Shown here: piece after piece, positions 1 to 8,037 of the stretch
Numbering within the stretch: the stretch's first letter is position 1
Layout: each line of letters opens with the position of its first letter
NCBI GenBank assembly: GCA_964465145.1
Contig: CAYXJR010000029.1
Span: 1-47,026 of the forward strand
Source of the DNA: JAUVKA01 sp964465145
GTDB taxonomy: Bacteria > Bacteroidota > Bacteroidia > Bacteroidales > UBA12481
Length of the DNA stretch: 47,026 nucleotides
Direction of reading: 5' to 3'
Translations under genes and position numbers: made by a program
The notes under the pieces: model-generated
Seen by the model: only the letters and a program-made list of their open reading frames with translations
The model's database searches: none
Told to the model about the DNA's origin: nothing

Positions 1-68
1 ACTTATATTCATTCGCGGTTGGTGTGCTATTTATTGCTCATGGATATTTCATAGATGCAAAAAATTAA
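1..68 (+). CDS. 3' end of an unidentified, possibly membrane protein (partial)
   Basis: In the third forward frame the window opens in a stretch of about 21 codons, ending at a TAA at 66-68. It reads hydrophobically (VGVLFIAHGYF) and finishes Asp-Ala-Lys-Asn. This could be the last transmembrane segment of a gene that starts outside the window. It is too short to assign to a family and may be chance. The neighbouring gene converges on it from the minus strand. Confidence 0.3.
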   Translation, partial: LYSFAVGVLFIAHGYFIDAKN

Positions 69-158
69 GCCATAAAGTTAAGAGAATAAAAGACTCTGAC
101 AAGGCAGTTGTCACGAGTGTCCTCTTCTGAAAAAGGCTGGTTGTGCGGTGTATCAGGA

Positions 159-1235
159 TCAGGTATATTCCTTAAGTTCCATTTCGCCCTGGTAAACCAT
201 CAGCACATTGTGTGCCAGGGTTCTCATTTCATCCTCACCAGGATATACACGAACAGGAGCTATCCAAGCTATCCTGAATGTAAGGTTCTGAATAAAAAGA
301 TCGTTATAAGCTAAACCTCCTGTTAGTATTATTGCATCAACACGTCCTTTCAGGACAGTGCTGGCTGACCCGATTTCCTTAGCAACCTGATAAGCCATGG
401 CTTCATAGACTGCCCAGGCTTTCTGATCTCCCTCCTTGATTCTCAATTCAATTTCCTGTGCTGAATTGGTGCCTAAATAAGCCACTAAACCTCCTTTTCC
501 AACAACTTTTGACCTCATCTCCTCCCTGCTTGTTGTTCCAGAAAAGCAAGTATCAATAAGTTTACCCACAGGAAGGGTTCCACTTCTCTCGGGAGAAAAC
601 GGGCCATCCCCATCCAGAGCCTGGTTTGCATCTATAACACGCCCTTTGTGGTGCACACCCACAGAGATCCCTCCTCCCATGTGAGCAACAATCAGACTCA
701 AATCCTCATAATTTTTCCTAACATTCAGAGCATAACTTCTTGCGACTGCTTTTTGATTCAGGGCATGAAAAGCTGAAATCCGTGGAAAATCCGGATGCCC
801 GCTATATCTGGCAATATCGTCAAACTCATCAACCACTACAGGGTCGGTAATGAAAGCGCGTGCTCCTGGAATCTCTCTGGCAATTTCGAATGCTAAAATA
901 CCCCCAAGATTTGAGGCATGTTCTCCCATAAGGTTATTCCGCAAATCATTGAGCATTTGATCATTAACGGCATACACACCAGAAGGAATAGGTTTGATAA
1001 ATCCACCTCGTCCAGAAATAAGTCGAACGTTCAGAATATCTATGTTGGCTGATGCAAGTTCATCCAGGATCATTTTTTTCCTGAATTCAAATTGATCCGT
1101 AATCTTTTTGAATCCTTTTAATTGTTCGAGCCCATGAACCAAGGACTTTTGGAAAATAGGCCTGGTGTTTTGATAAATCGCTATTTTGGTTGATGTTGAT
1201 CCAGGGTTTATGGCAAGAATTGTAACAGGCTCCAT
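159..1235 (-). CDS. buk: Butyrate kinase (acyl kinase)
   Basis: Transfers phosphate from butyryl-phosphate, or a branched-chain acyl-phosphate, to ADP, giving the free acid and ATP; cytoplasmic. The 358 residues match the usual length. It has the acetokinase-superfamily phosphate 1 signature at the N-terminus (INPGSTSTKIA, residues 9-19), the AHMGGGISVGVHHKGRV block in mid-protein, the FSPERSGTLPVG segment typical of butyrate rather than acetate kinases, and ILTGGLAYND near the C-terminus. It is the last gene of pta-hbd-ackA-ptb-buk, starting 6 bases after the ptb stop, so co-transcription is very likely. The sequence alone does not separate butyrate from isobutyrate, isovalerate or 2-methylbutyrate as substrate; many anaerobes use this enzyme for branched acids from amino-acid breakdown. 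Confidence 0.93.
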   Translation of the reverse strand: MEPVTILAINPGSTSTKIAIYQNTRPIFQKSLVHGLEQLKGFKKITDQFEFRKKMILDELASANIDILNVRLISGRGGFIKPIPSGVYAVNDQMLNDLRNNLMGEHASNLGGILAFEIAREIPGARAFITDPVVVDEFDDIARYSGHPDFPRISAFHALNQKAVARSYALNVRKNYEDLSLIVAHMGGGISVGVHHKGRVIDANQALDGDGPFSPERSGTLPVGKLIDTCFSGTTSREEMRSKVVGKGGLVAYLGTNSAQEIELRIKEGDQKAWAVYEAMAYQVAKEIGSASTVLKGRVDAIILTGGLAYNDLFIQNLTFRIAWIAPVRVYPGEDEMRTLAHNVLMVYQGEMELKEYT

Positions 1236-1241
1236 TTCTTC

Positions 1242-2156
1242 TCAGGTATTAATCCTGGATTCATCTGCTGCAGCTAAAATTATGCTATTAAGTTTTGACT
1301 CCTCAGAATCGGCCCGAGATGTTAAAACAACAGGAGCAGTGGCACCGAGAACAACTGATGCGACAATACCATTAGCCAGGAATGCCAAGGATTTATACAT
1401 TACATTACCACTTTCGAGCTGTGGGAAAAGCAAAAGATCTGCATCTCCAGCCACCTCAGAATTGATCATTTTTTGTTTGGCACTTTCTAAGTTAACAGCA
1501 CTGTCCAATCCCATGGGGCCACCCACAATACAATTTCTGATTTGCCCTCGCTCAGCCATCAGGGAGATTGCTGCCGCATCAACGGTAGCTGGCATTGCTT
1601 CATTTATAACTTCCACAGCAGCAATAATGGCAACCTTGGGTTTTTTCCATCCCAGGCCATTCATGAAGCTGACGGCGTTATTCAGAATAGCAATCTTATC
1701 TTTCAGATCAGGTGTCAAATTGATGGCAACATCGGTCAGGGCAAGTAATTTGTGATAGGATGGGATTTCAAATAGGGCAAAATGGGATAGTAATTTACCC
1801 TTTCTCATACCCCATTCCTTATTTAGTATTCCTTTTAAAAGAGTAGCTGTATTACATTTCCCCTTCATAAGGATATCAGCCTCACCATTCCTGATCATTC
1901 GAACAGATTTTTCAACAGCCATTGTCTGGTCTGCCTCATGGTGAATCTCAAATCCCGTGAGATCAAACCCATATGTTTCTGCAATGATGTTTATCTTGTC
2001 TTTATTACCTACAAGGATAGGATAGATAATCCCATTGGCATGAGCCTTCATAACTGCTTCCAGGGCATGGGTGTCTTCAGCCGCCGAAAGCACCAATCGT
2101 TTGAGCTGATTACGGGCCTTTACCTTTTCTTCAATATCAGCCAGGGAAGAAAACAT
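1242..2156 (-). CDS. ptb: Phosphate butyryltransferase
   Basis: Exchanges CoA for phosphate on butyryl-CoA or branched acyl-CoA, supplying acyl-phosphate to the kinase encoded just downstream. The 304-residue length fits Ptb, shorter than Pta at about 330. Family blocks visible are ADILMKGKCNTATLLKG near residues 93-109, the TDVAINLTPDL segment, the GGPMGLDSAVN block, and DADLLLFPQLESGNVMYKSL near the C-terminus, which pairs with the equivalent FPSLESGNIAYK segment of the Pta in the same operon. It lies one base after the ackA stop and 6 bases before buk. Ptb and Pta come from the same superfamily, but the pairing with buk supports Ptb here. Confidence 0.92.
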   Translation of the reverse strand: MFSSLADIEEKVKARNQLKRLVLSAAEDTHALEAVMKAHANGIIYPILVGNKDKINIIAETYGFDLTGFEIHHEADQTMAVEKSVRMIRNGEADILMKGKCNTATLLKGILNKEWGMRKGKLLSHFALFEIPSYHKLLALTDVAINLTPDLKDKIAILNNAVSFMNGLGWKKPKVAIIAAVEVINEAMPATVDAAAISLMAERGQIRNCIVGGPMGLDSAVNLESAKQKMINSEVAGDADLLLFPQLESGNVMYKSLAFLANGIVASVVLGATAPVVLTSRADSEESKLNSIILAAADESRINT

Positions 2157-2157
2157 A

Positions 2158-3360
2158 TCATTTATTCACAATCATTTGGGTATCTTCAGCAATAACAAGC
2201 TCCTCATTTGTAGGAATAACCATTACTGTTATCCTGGAGCTGGGTTTTGAAATGATTGCTTCTTTACCTTTTAGATTAATATTCTTTTTATTGTCGAATT
2301 CAAGTCCCATGAATTCCAATCGTTTACAGATGGCTTCTCTTGATTTCCAACTATTCTCACCTATTCCTCCTGTAAAAATCAAGACATTTGCTCCATTCAT
2401 CGCAGCGGCATAAGCTCCAATATACTTGGATACCCTGTAATTAAACATATCCAAGCCCAGTTGAGCCCTTGTATTACCTTTCTTAAAGGCCTCGATTTCA
2501 ATTTCCCTCATATCAGAAGAAACCCCGGTAATGCCAAGCAAGCCACTATGCTTATTAACAAGGATATTGGCTGTATTATAGTTAATTTCTTCTTTATCCA
2601 TGATGTAGGTAAGTACTCCCAGGTCCAGATCTCCTGAACGTGTTCCCATAATAAGACCTTCAACCGGGGTGAATCCCATAGAGGTATCCACAGATTTTCC
2701 ATTTTGCACGGCGGTTACTGAAGCTCCGTTACCAAGGTGACAAGAAATGATTTTTATTTCTTCAATAGGTTGTCCAAGGATTTTACTGGCTCTTAGGGAA
2801 ACAAAGCGGTGAGATGTCCCATGGAAACCATACCTCCTTATTCCGTATTTGGAATAAAGTGCGTAAGGTATTCCATACATATAGGCATACGGGGCCAAGG
2901 TATGGTGAAATGAAGTATCAAAAACAGCCACCTGGGGTATACCCGGGATCATCCTGTCCATAGCATCAATTCCCTTGAGATTGGCAGGGTTATGCAGTGG
3001 TGCAAGTTCAATACATTTTTGAATCTCTTGGTGAACATCCTCATCAATGAAAGCACTTACTGAGAACTTTTCCCCACCATGGGCAACCCGATGTCCACAA
3101 GCCTCAATTTCCTCCAGCCCCTTAATACAACCATGTTTTTTACTGGATAATACACCGAGAACATATTCAATTCCGGTATTATGATCCAGGATTTCACCCA
3201 CAAATTTTACCTTTTCACCAGATTCTTTTGTGTGTTTCATAAAAGAACCGGTCAGACCGATTTTCTCAACAATTCCTTTGGCCATGATTTGTTTTTCAGC
3301 CATGTTAAAAAGTTGATATTTAATAGAAGAACTTCCGCAATTCAGGACAAGAATCTTCAT
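2158..3360 (-). CDS. ackA: Acetate kinase
   Basis: Makes ATP and acetate from acetyl-phosphate. The 400-residue length and the motifs are canonical: N-terminal LNCGSSSIKYQLF, the arginine-bearing CGHRVAHGGE, the FDTSFH segment with the catalytic Asp, YGFHGTSH, HLGNGASVTAV, TPVEGLIMGTRSGDLD, and the C-terminal FTGGIGENS adenosine loop. It is third in the operon, 11 bases downstream of the Hbd-like gene and nearly abutting ptb. Together with the pta gene at the head of the operon it forms the classical acetate branch, so this operon carries two parallel substrate-level phosphorylation routes. Confidence 0.96.
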   Translation of the reverse strand: MKILVLNCGSSSIKYQLFNMAEKQIMAKGIVEKIGLTGSFMKHTKESGEKVKFVGEILDHNTGIEYVLGVLSSKKHGCIKGLEEIEACGHRVAHGGEKFSVSAFIDEDVHQEIQKCIELAPLHNPANLKGIDAMDRMIPGIPQVAVFDTSFHHTLAPYAYMYGIPYALYSKYGIRRYGFHGTSHRFVSLRASKILGQPIEEIKIISCHLGNGASVTAVQNGKSVDTSMGFTPVEGLIMGTRSGDLDLGVLTYIMDKEEINYNTANILVNKHSGLLGITGVSSDMREIEIEAFKKGNTRAQLGLDMFNYRVSKYIGAYAAAMNGANVLIFTGGIGENSWKSREAICKRLEFMGLEFDNKKNINLKGKEAIISKPSSRITVMVIPTNEELVIAEDTQMIVNK

Positions 3361-3371
3361 AGCATTATTAA

Positions 3372-4331
3372 TTAGTAAAGTTTATCAACAATTTTGTTAC
3401 CCTCGCTGGTGTAGGTATAGAATCCTTTTCCAGAAATCCGCCCTAACTGCTGAGCACGAACAAGCTTTCTTAAAGTTGGAGAAGCTTTGTATCTCATGTC
3501 GCCAAATTCATTATAAAGATTGTCCAGCCATCTTACCACAATATCCAGTCCGATCTTGTCGGCAAGTTCAAATGGGCCAAGAGACATACCCAGGCCGATC
3601 CTGGATGCCAGGTCAATATCTTCTTTCTTCCCCACCCCTTCCATCAGCACATTACAGGATTCGTTTATCATAGACGCAAATAATCTAACAGAAAGAAGTC
3701 CTGGTGATTCTTCCACTGGGACCATTTTCATTCCGATCATTGACAGGAATTTTTTGACGTTTTCATAGGAGGTATCGGAGGTATATAATCCCCTGGCCAC
3801 TTCCACCATATTTGCTCCAGAGCTTGATGTGGAAAAATGCAAACTTACGCAGCGGTCTTTATGCACCAGTTCAGAGGAAAGCTCTGTGATCACAATGGTG
3901 GTAGAATTCGTGGCAATAATAGTTTCGGGACTAACGAATTTCTCTACCTGCTTGAAGATCTTCTTACGTAAGATGATCCTTTCCTCTCGTGTCTTCGATT
4001 TAATAGCTTCAATCACAAGGTCACAGCCGGAAAGAGCCTGGCATTTTACACTTCCATGAATCCGATTCAATACACCTTTTTTTTCACTGGTTGTCATACC
4101 CCAGTGGTTGATGCGGTGGTCGAGGGCCTTCCCTATTCCTTCCATAGCCTGGTCAATTTTTTCTTTGCTCAACTCAATGAATACCACCTCAATTTCTGCA
4201 GTTGCAATAATCCTTGCGATTTTTTGCCCAACGTTTCCACAACCCAATATGCCAACTTTGGCAAATTGTGTCTTTGGACGGTCCTTAATACTGAGTCCAA
4301 ATTGTTCTATTTGTTCGACGATTTCGGCCAT
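3372..4331 (-). CDS. Divergent 3-hydroxyacyl-CoA dehydrogenase (Hbd/HAD family)
   Basis: By family, an NAD-dependent 3-hydroxyacyl-CoA/3-oxoacyl-CoA oxidoreductase, here in 319 residues with about 25 extra residues before the Rossmann fold. The nucleotide loop reads GILGCGNVGQKIA, with an acidic residue ending beta-2 (VVFIELS), which suggests NAD over NADP. The catalytic His-Glu pair is kept at the normal spacing (H-F...V-E, 12 residues apart). The usual NPxPVM loop after the His is replaced by STSSSGANM, the SNTSS motif reads TNSTT, and the conserved Asn before the Arg in the VNRL segment is a Val. The C-terminal GRISGKGFYTY block is normal. It sits between pta and ackA. Hbd is the nearest named function, but the substituted substrate loop leaves a different hydroxyacyl substrate possible. 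Confidence 0.78.
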   Translation of the reverse strand: MAEIVEQIEQFGLSIKDRPKTQFAKVGILGCGNVGQKIARIIATAEIEVVFIELSKEKIDQAMEGIGKALDHRINHWGMTTSEKKGVLNRIHGSVKCQALSGCDLVIEAIKSKTREERIILRKKIFKQVEKFVSPETIIATNSTTIVITELSSELVHKDRCVSLHFSTSSSGANMVEVARGLYTSDTSYENVKKFLSMIGMKMVPVEESPGLLSVRLFASMINESCNVLMEGVGKKEDIDLASRIGLGMSLGPFELADKIGLDIVVRWLDNLYNEFGDMRYKASPTLRKLVRAQQLGRISGKGFYTYTSEGNKIVDKLY

Positions 4332-4361
4332 TTATTTTATTTTTAATGTAAACCTAGGTAA

Positions 4362-5360
4362 TTATCCTGCTGCCTGGTTGGCTGTGATTGCCACCAGATT
4401 TACGATATCACTAACTGAGCAGCCTCTTGATAAATCGTTGATAGGTGCTGCCAGTCCTTGAAGAATCGGGCCTATCGCTTCTGCTCCGGCAAGTCGTTGC
4501 ACAAGTTTATATGCAATATTCCCCGATTCAAGGCTTGGAAATACAAGCACATTGGCTTTTCCGGCAATCTCGCTTCCCGGGGCCTTTTTCTCTCCTATAC
4601 TTTTCACAATAGCAGCGTCAGCCTGAAGCTCACCATCAAATTTGAATTCCGGTGCCATTTCCTGAGCCAGTTTTGTGGCACTAACAACTTTGTCAACCAT
4701 CTCATGCTTTGCACTTCCTTTGGTTGAAAAACTTAGCAAAGCAACTCTTGGTTCCATTTCAGCAATAGCCTTAGTAGTGCGGGCAGTCATCACAGCTATC
4801 TCTGCCAATTCTATATCAGTAGGGTTGGGATGAACAGCACAATCGGCGAACACCATCATTCCATTTTCTCCGAATTGATTATCTTTCAGTATCATGATGA
4901 AAGCACCTGAGACTACTGAGATACCTGGCATTGTTTTCACATATTGGAAAGCTGGCCGCAATACGTCACTAGTGGCATTTTCTGCTCCTGCAACCTCTCC
5001 ATCAGCATCTCCAGCCTTAATCATAATGGTGGCCAGATATAAAGGATCTTCAATCAATTTTGAGGCTTCTTCATGAGTTAACCCTTTTTCCTTTCTCAAC
5101 TCCACCATGAGTTCAATATATCGTTCTTTTTTCTCATGTTGAAGGGGATTAATGAAAGTAGCCTTTTCAATATTCCTGAACCCCTTATCAATGGCGAGAG
5201 TCAAAATCTCCTCCCTGTCCCCAATCAGAATGATTCTCACAATTCCTTCTCCCAGCAAAATATTTGCGGCCTCCAGGGTTCTTTCTTCCTTACTCTCAGG
5301 CAATACTATACGTTTATTATGCGTTTTTGCAGCGGCTTTTATTCTATCAAGTAAATCCAT
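4362..5360 (-). CDS. pta: Phosphate acetyltransferase
   Basis: Converts acetyl-CoA and phosphate to acetyl-phosphate and CoA; 332 residues, the usual length of the single-domain (short) Pta. Visible blocks are the N-terminal RIVLPESKEERTLEAA, GDADGEVAGAENATSDVLRPA (CoA/phosphate site), ADCAVHPNPT, LSFSTKGSAKH, and LVFPSLESGNIAYKLVQRL with GPILQGLAAPINDLSRG at the C-terminus. It is the first gene of the five-gene minus-strand operon and has a candidate Bacteroidota promoter about 35 bases upstream. The divergent aconitase gene starts 203 bases away, so acetyl-CoA disposal and the TCA cycle share one control region. Confidence 0.96.
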   Translation of the reverse strand: MDLLDRIKAAAKTHNKRIVLPESKEERTLEAANILLGEGIVRIILIGDREEILTLAIDKGFRNIEKATFINPLQHEKKERYIELMVELRKEKGLTHEEASKLIEDPLYLATIMIKAGDADGEVAGAENATSDVLRPAFQYVKTMPGISVVSGAFIMILKDNQFGENGMMVFADCAVHPNPTDIELAEIAVMTARTTKAIAEMEPRVALLSFSTKGSAKHEMVDKVVSATKLAQEMAPEFKFDGELQADAAIVKSIGEKKAPGSEIAGKANVLVFPSLESGNIAYKLVQRLAGAEAIGPILQGLAAPINDLSRGCSVSDIVNLVAITANQAAG

Positions 5361-5396
5361 GAATATCAGTAAATTACAACGTGAATTATAATGTTA

Positions 5397-5424
5397 CAAA
5401 GATAGCCAAAAAATGGCTTGCAAA
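5397..5424 (-). promoter_or_regulatory. Candidate Bacteroidota promoter for the pta operon
   Basis: On the minus strand the sequence reads TTTG, 16 bases, then TATCTTTG (plus-strand CAAAGATA at 5397-5404 and CAAA at 5421-5424). The second element matches the TAnnTTTG -7 box of primary sigma factors in this phylum exactly. The spacer is slightly shorter than the usual 18-20. It would give a leader of about 30 bases before the pta start. No start site was mapped. Confidence 0.5.
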
Positions 5425-5563
5425 TATGAGCTTTTTCCATGATTTTTGTCAGAGTTTATTGCATCCCAGAAATGATTCATTATATTTAAAAAAGAAGCTA
5501 TAACCATTTGTCGACCGACTTGTTAAACATTTTAGAAAGAAGACAACACAAAATACCAAAGAC

Positions 5564-7831
5564 ATGATTTTTGACATTAACATGATTAAGAAGGTTTATG
5601 CCGGGATGGCTGCTAAGATTGAAAAAGCCAAGCAGTTAACGGGAAGACCATTAAGCTTAACTGAAAAAATTCTTTATTCCCATCTGGTTGAATCAAATAC
5701 TCAACAGGCCCATGAACGTGGAATTTCCTATGTAGATTTCGCTCCGGATCGTGTTGGTATGCAGGATGCAACCGCCCAGATGGCTTTATTGCAGTTTATG
5801 CAGGCGGGTAAAGAAAAGGCGGCTGTCCCGAGTACTGTGCATTGCGACCACCTGATTCAGGCAAAGATTGGTGCATTGGAAGATTTGAAAACGGCTGAGG
5901 AGACAAACAAAGAGGTTTATGATTTTTTAGCTGCTGTTTCAAATAAATATGGAATAGGTTTCTGGAAGCCAGGTGCCGGTATAATTCACCAGGTGATTCT
6001 GGAAAATTATGCTTTCCCGGGAGGAATGATGATTGGGACCGATTCACATACGGTGAATGCCGGAGGACTGGCAATGATAGCCATAGGAGTTGGAGGAGCT
6101 GATGCAGTAGATGTGATGGCCGGAATGCCCTGGGAATTGAAATTTCCAAAGCTTATAGGGATTAAATTAACCGGAAAATTAAATGGATGGGCTTCTGCGA
6201 AAGATATCATTCTGAAAATAGCAGGAATACTTACTGTTAAGGGAGGTACAGGGCATATTGTAGAGTACTTCGGCGATGGAGCAATTTCATTATCTGCTAC
6301 AGGAAAGGGAACTATATGTAATATGGGAGCTGAAATTGGAGCCACTACCTCTATTTTCGGTTATGACTCAAAAATGGCAGAGTATCTTTCTGGAACCGGA
6401 AGAGAAGAAGTAGCTGCATTGGCTGATCAGGTTGCTCAGCACCTGACTGGTGATCCAGAGGTTTATGAAAATCCAGAGCAATATTTCGACCAGGTTATTG
6501 AGATTGACCTGAACACGCTGGAACCATATGTTAATGGCCCTTTCACGCCAGATAAGGCATGGCCTATTTCAAAGTTCGCTCAGGCAGTTAAGGAGAATAA
6601 CTACCCTTCCCGGCTGGAAGTTGGATTGATTGGTTCATGTACAAATTCCAGCTATGAGGATATTACCCGTTCTGCTTCTGTAGCCCGGCAAGCCTTAGAC
6701 AAAAATCTGAGCGTGAAATCAGAATTTACCGTAACACCTGGGTCGGAACAAGTGCGTTTTACAGTTGAGCGGGACGGGCTTCTTGATGTATTTGAAAAAA
6801 TTGGTGGAGTTGTGCTGGCTAATGCATGCGGACCATGTATTGGGCAGTGGGCAAGGCATAATGTTGAGAGCATTGGAAAAAACAGCATTATCACTTCATT
6901 TAATCGGAATTTTGCCAAAAGAAATGATGGTAACCCCTTGACTCATTCCTTTGTAGCCTCACCTGAATTGGTTACAGCGCTTGCAATTGCAGGGGATTTG
7001 ACATTTAATCCCCTGACAGATTATCTGATTAATAATAAGGGAGAGAGTGTAAAATTAGATCCGCCCTCAGGTCTTGAAATGCCTGAGAAGGGATATGATG
7101 TTGGGAATAATGGTTATCAGGCCCCGGCAATCGACGGACGGGATGTGGATATAGTGGTGTCAAAGGATTCTAACAGACTGCAATTACTGGAGGGATTTAG
7201 TGCCTGGGATGGCGAGGATATCAAGGGGTTGCGATTACTGATAAAAGCGCAGGGAAAATGTACTACCGACCATATTTCAATGGCTGGCCCGTGGTTAAAA
7301 TTCAGAGGACATCTGGATAATATCTCCAATAATATGCTAATCGGTGCTGAAAATTCCTTCAATGGTCAAACAAATCTTATTAAGAATCAATTGGATGGTT
7401 CATTAGGAGGTGTCCCAGATACGGCCAGGGCTTATAAGGCTGCGGGCCTTGGCACTATTGTGGTGGGTGATGAGAATTATGGAGAGGGCTCTTCAAGAGA
7501 ACATGCCGCCATGGAACCCAGGCATCTGGGTGTACGTGTTGTTCTGGTGAAATCATTTGCAAGGATCCATGAAACAAACCTTAAAAAACAAGGGATGTTG
7601 GCTCTGACTTTTATCAATAAAGAGGATTTTGAAAATATTCAGGAAGAAGATAACATTGATGTTGTTGGGTTAACATCTTTCTCTCCTGGAAAAGACCTGA
7701 CTCTGGTCATAAATCATCAGGATGGCAGTAAGGAAGAAATACAGGCAAAGCATAGCTATAACGAGAACCAGATCGAGTGGTTCAGAGCTGGTTCGGCACT
7801 TAATCTGATAAGGAAACAGAACAAAGGATAA
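5564..7831 (+). CDS. acnA: Aconitate hydratase, mitochondrial-type
   Basis: Interconverts citrate and isocitrate with a [4Fe-4S] cluster. At 755 residues it resembles mitochondrial aconitase rather than the roughly 890-residue AcnA/IRP or AcnB forms. Cluster cysteines are visible at C359 (GSCTNSS) and C422/C425 (CGPCIGQW). Further active-site blocks are GTDSHTVNAGG, the NRNFAKRNDGN segment, TTDHISMAGPW and GEGSSREHAAMEPRHLG in the swivelling C-terminal domain. It opens the plus-strand cluster acn-icd-citrate synthase-mdh, with 206 bases before icd that hold two palindromes, so icd may have its own promoter. The gene symbol is approximate because naming differs for this subtype. Confidence 0.96.
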   Translation: MIFDINMIKKVYAGMAAKIEKAKQLTGRPLSLTEKILYSHLVESNTQQAHERGISYVDFAPDRVGMQDATAQMALLQFMQAGKEKAAVPSTVHCDHLIQAKIGALEDLKTAEETNKEVYDFLAAVSNKYGIGFWKPGAGIIHQVILENYAFPGGMMIGTDSHTVNAGGLAMIAIGVGGADAVDVMAGMPWELKFPKLIGIKLTGKLNGWASAKDIILKIAGILTVKGGTGHIVEYFGDGAISLSATGKGTICNMGAEIGATTSIFGYDSKMAEYLSGTGREEVAALADQVAQHLTGDPEVYENPEQYFDQVIEIDLNTLEPYVNGPFTPDKAWPISKFAQAVKENNYPSRLEVGLIGSCTNSSYEDITRSASVARQALDKNLSVKSEFTVTPGSEQVRFTVERDGLLDVFEKIGGVVLANACGPCIGQWARHNVESIGKNSIITSFNRNFAKRNDGNPLTHSFVASPELVTALAIAGDLTFNPLTDYLINNKGESVKLDPPSGLEMPEKGYDVGNNGYQAPAIDGRDVDIVVSKDSNRLQLLEGFSAWDGEDIKGLRLLIKAQGKCTTDHISMAGPWLKFRGHLDNISNNMLIGAENSFNGQTNLIKNQLDGSLGGVPDTARAYKAAGLGTIVVGDENYGEGSSREHAAMEPRHLGVRVVLVKSFARIHETNLKKQGMLALTFINKEDFENIQEEDNIDVVGLTSFSPGKDLTLVINHQDGSKEEIQAKHSYNENQIEWFRAGSALNLIRKQNKG

Positions 7832-7910
7832 TATCTCATAAGATAGCAAATTCGATTTCCTGAAAATATTATTGACACAAATTTCTATTTCAAGGGCACA
7901 TGGCTGATTT

Positions 7911-7924
7911 CACTCAGTTGAGTG
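7911..7924. promoter_or_regulatory. Small palindrome between aconitase and IDH genes
   Basis: A perfect inverted repeat CACTCA-GT-TGAGTG followed by TGTTTT lies 80 bases after the aconitase stop. It could act as a weak terminator for the aconitase mRNA or as an operator. The stem is only six pairs, so function is uncertain. Confidence 0.3.
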
Positions 7925-7989
7925 TGTTTTAATAATCATGTTAAATAATGTGAATAATTTAACAATATAACAGTTTCAGTTATACACGT

Positions 7990-8003
7990 ACAAAATATTT
8001 TGT
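7990..8003. promoter_or_regulatory. Perfect 14-base palindrome upstream of IDH
   Basis: ACAAAATATTTTGT is a fully self-complementary 14-mer, 34 bases before the IDH start codon. It is where a dimeric regulator could sit over the promoter. It is AT-only apart from the two ends, so chance is possible in this AT-rich spacer. Confidence 0.3.
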
Positions 8004-8037
8004 TATTTTTAAAGAAAACTAACCGATTAAGATTACT

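Noticed and set aside
1186..1755. Plus-strand ORF of 189 codons over buk/ptb
   Set aside because: It is antisense to two strongly supported enzyme genes and has no recognisable domain.
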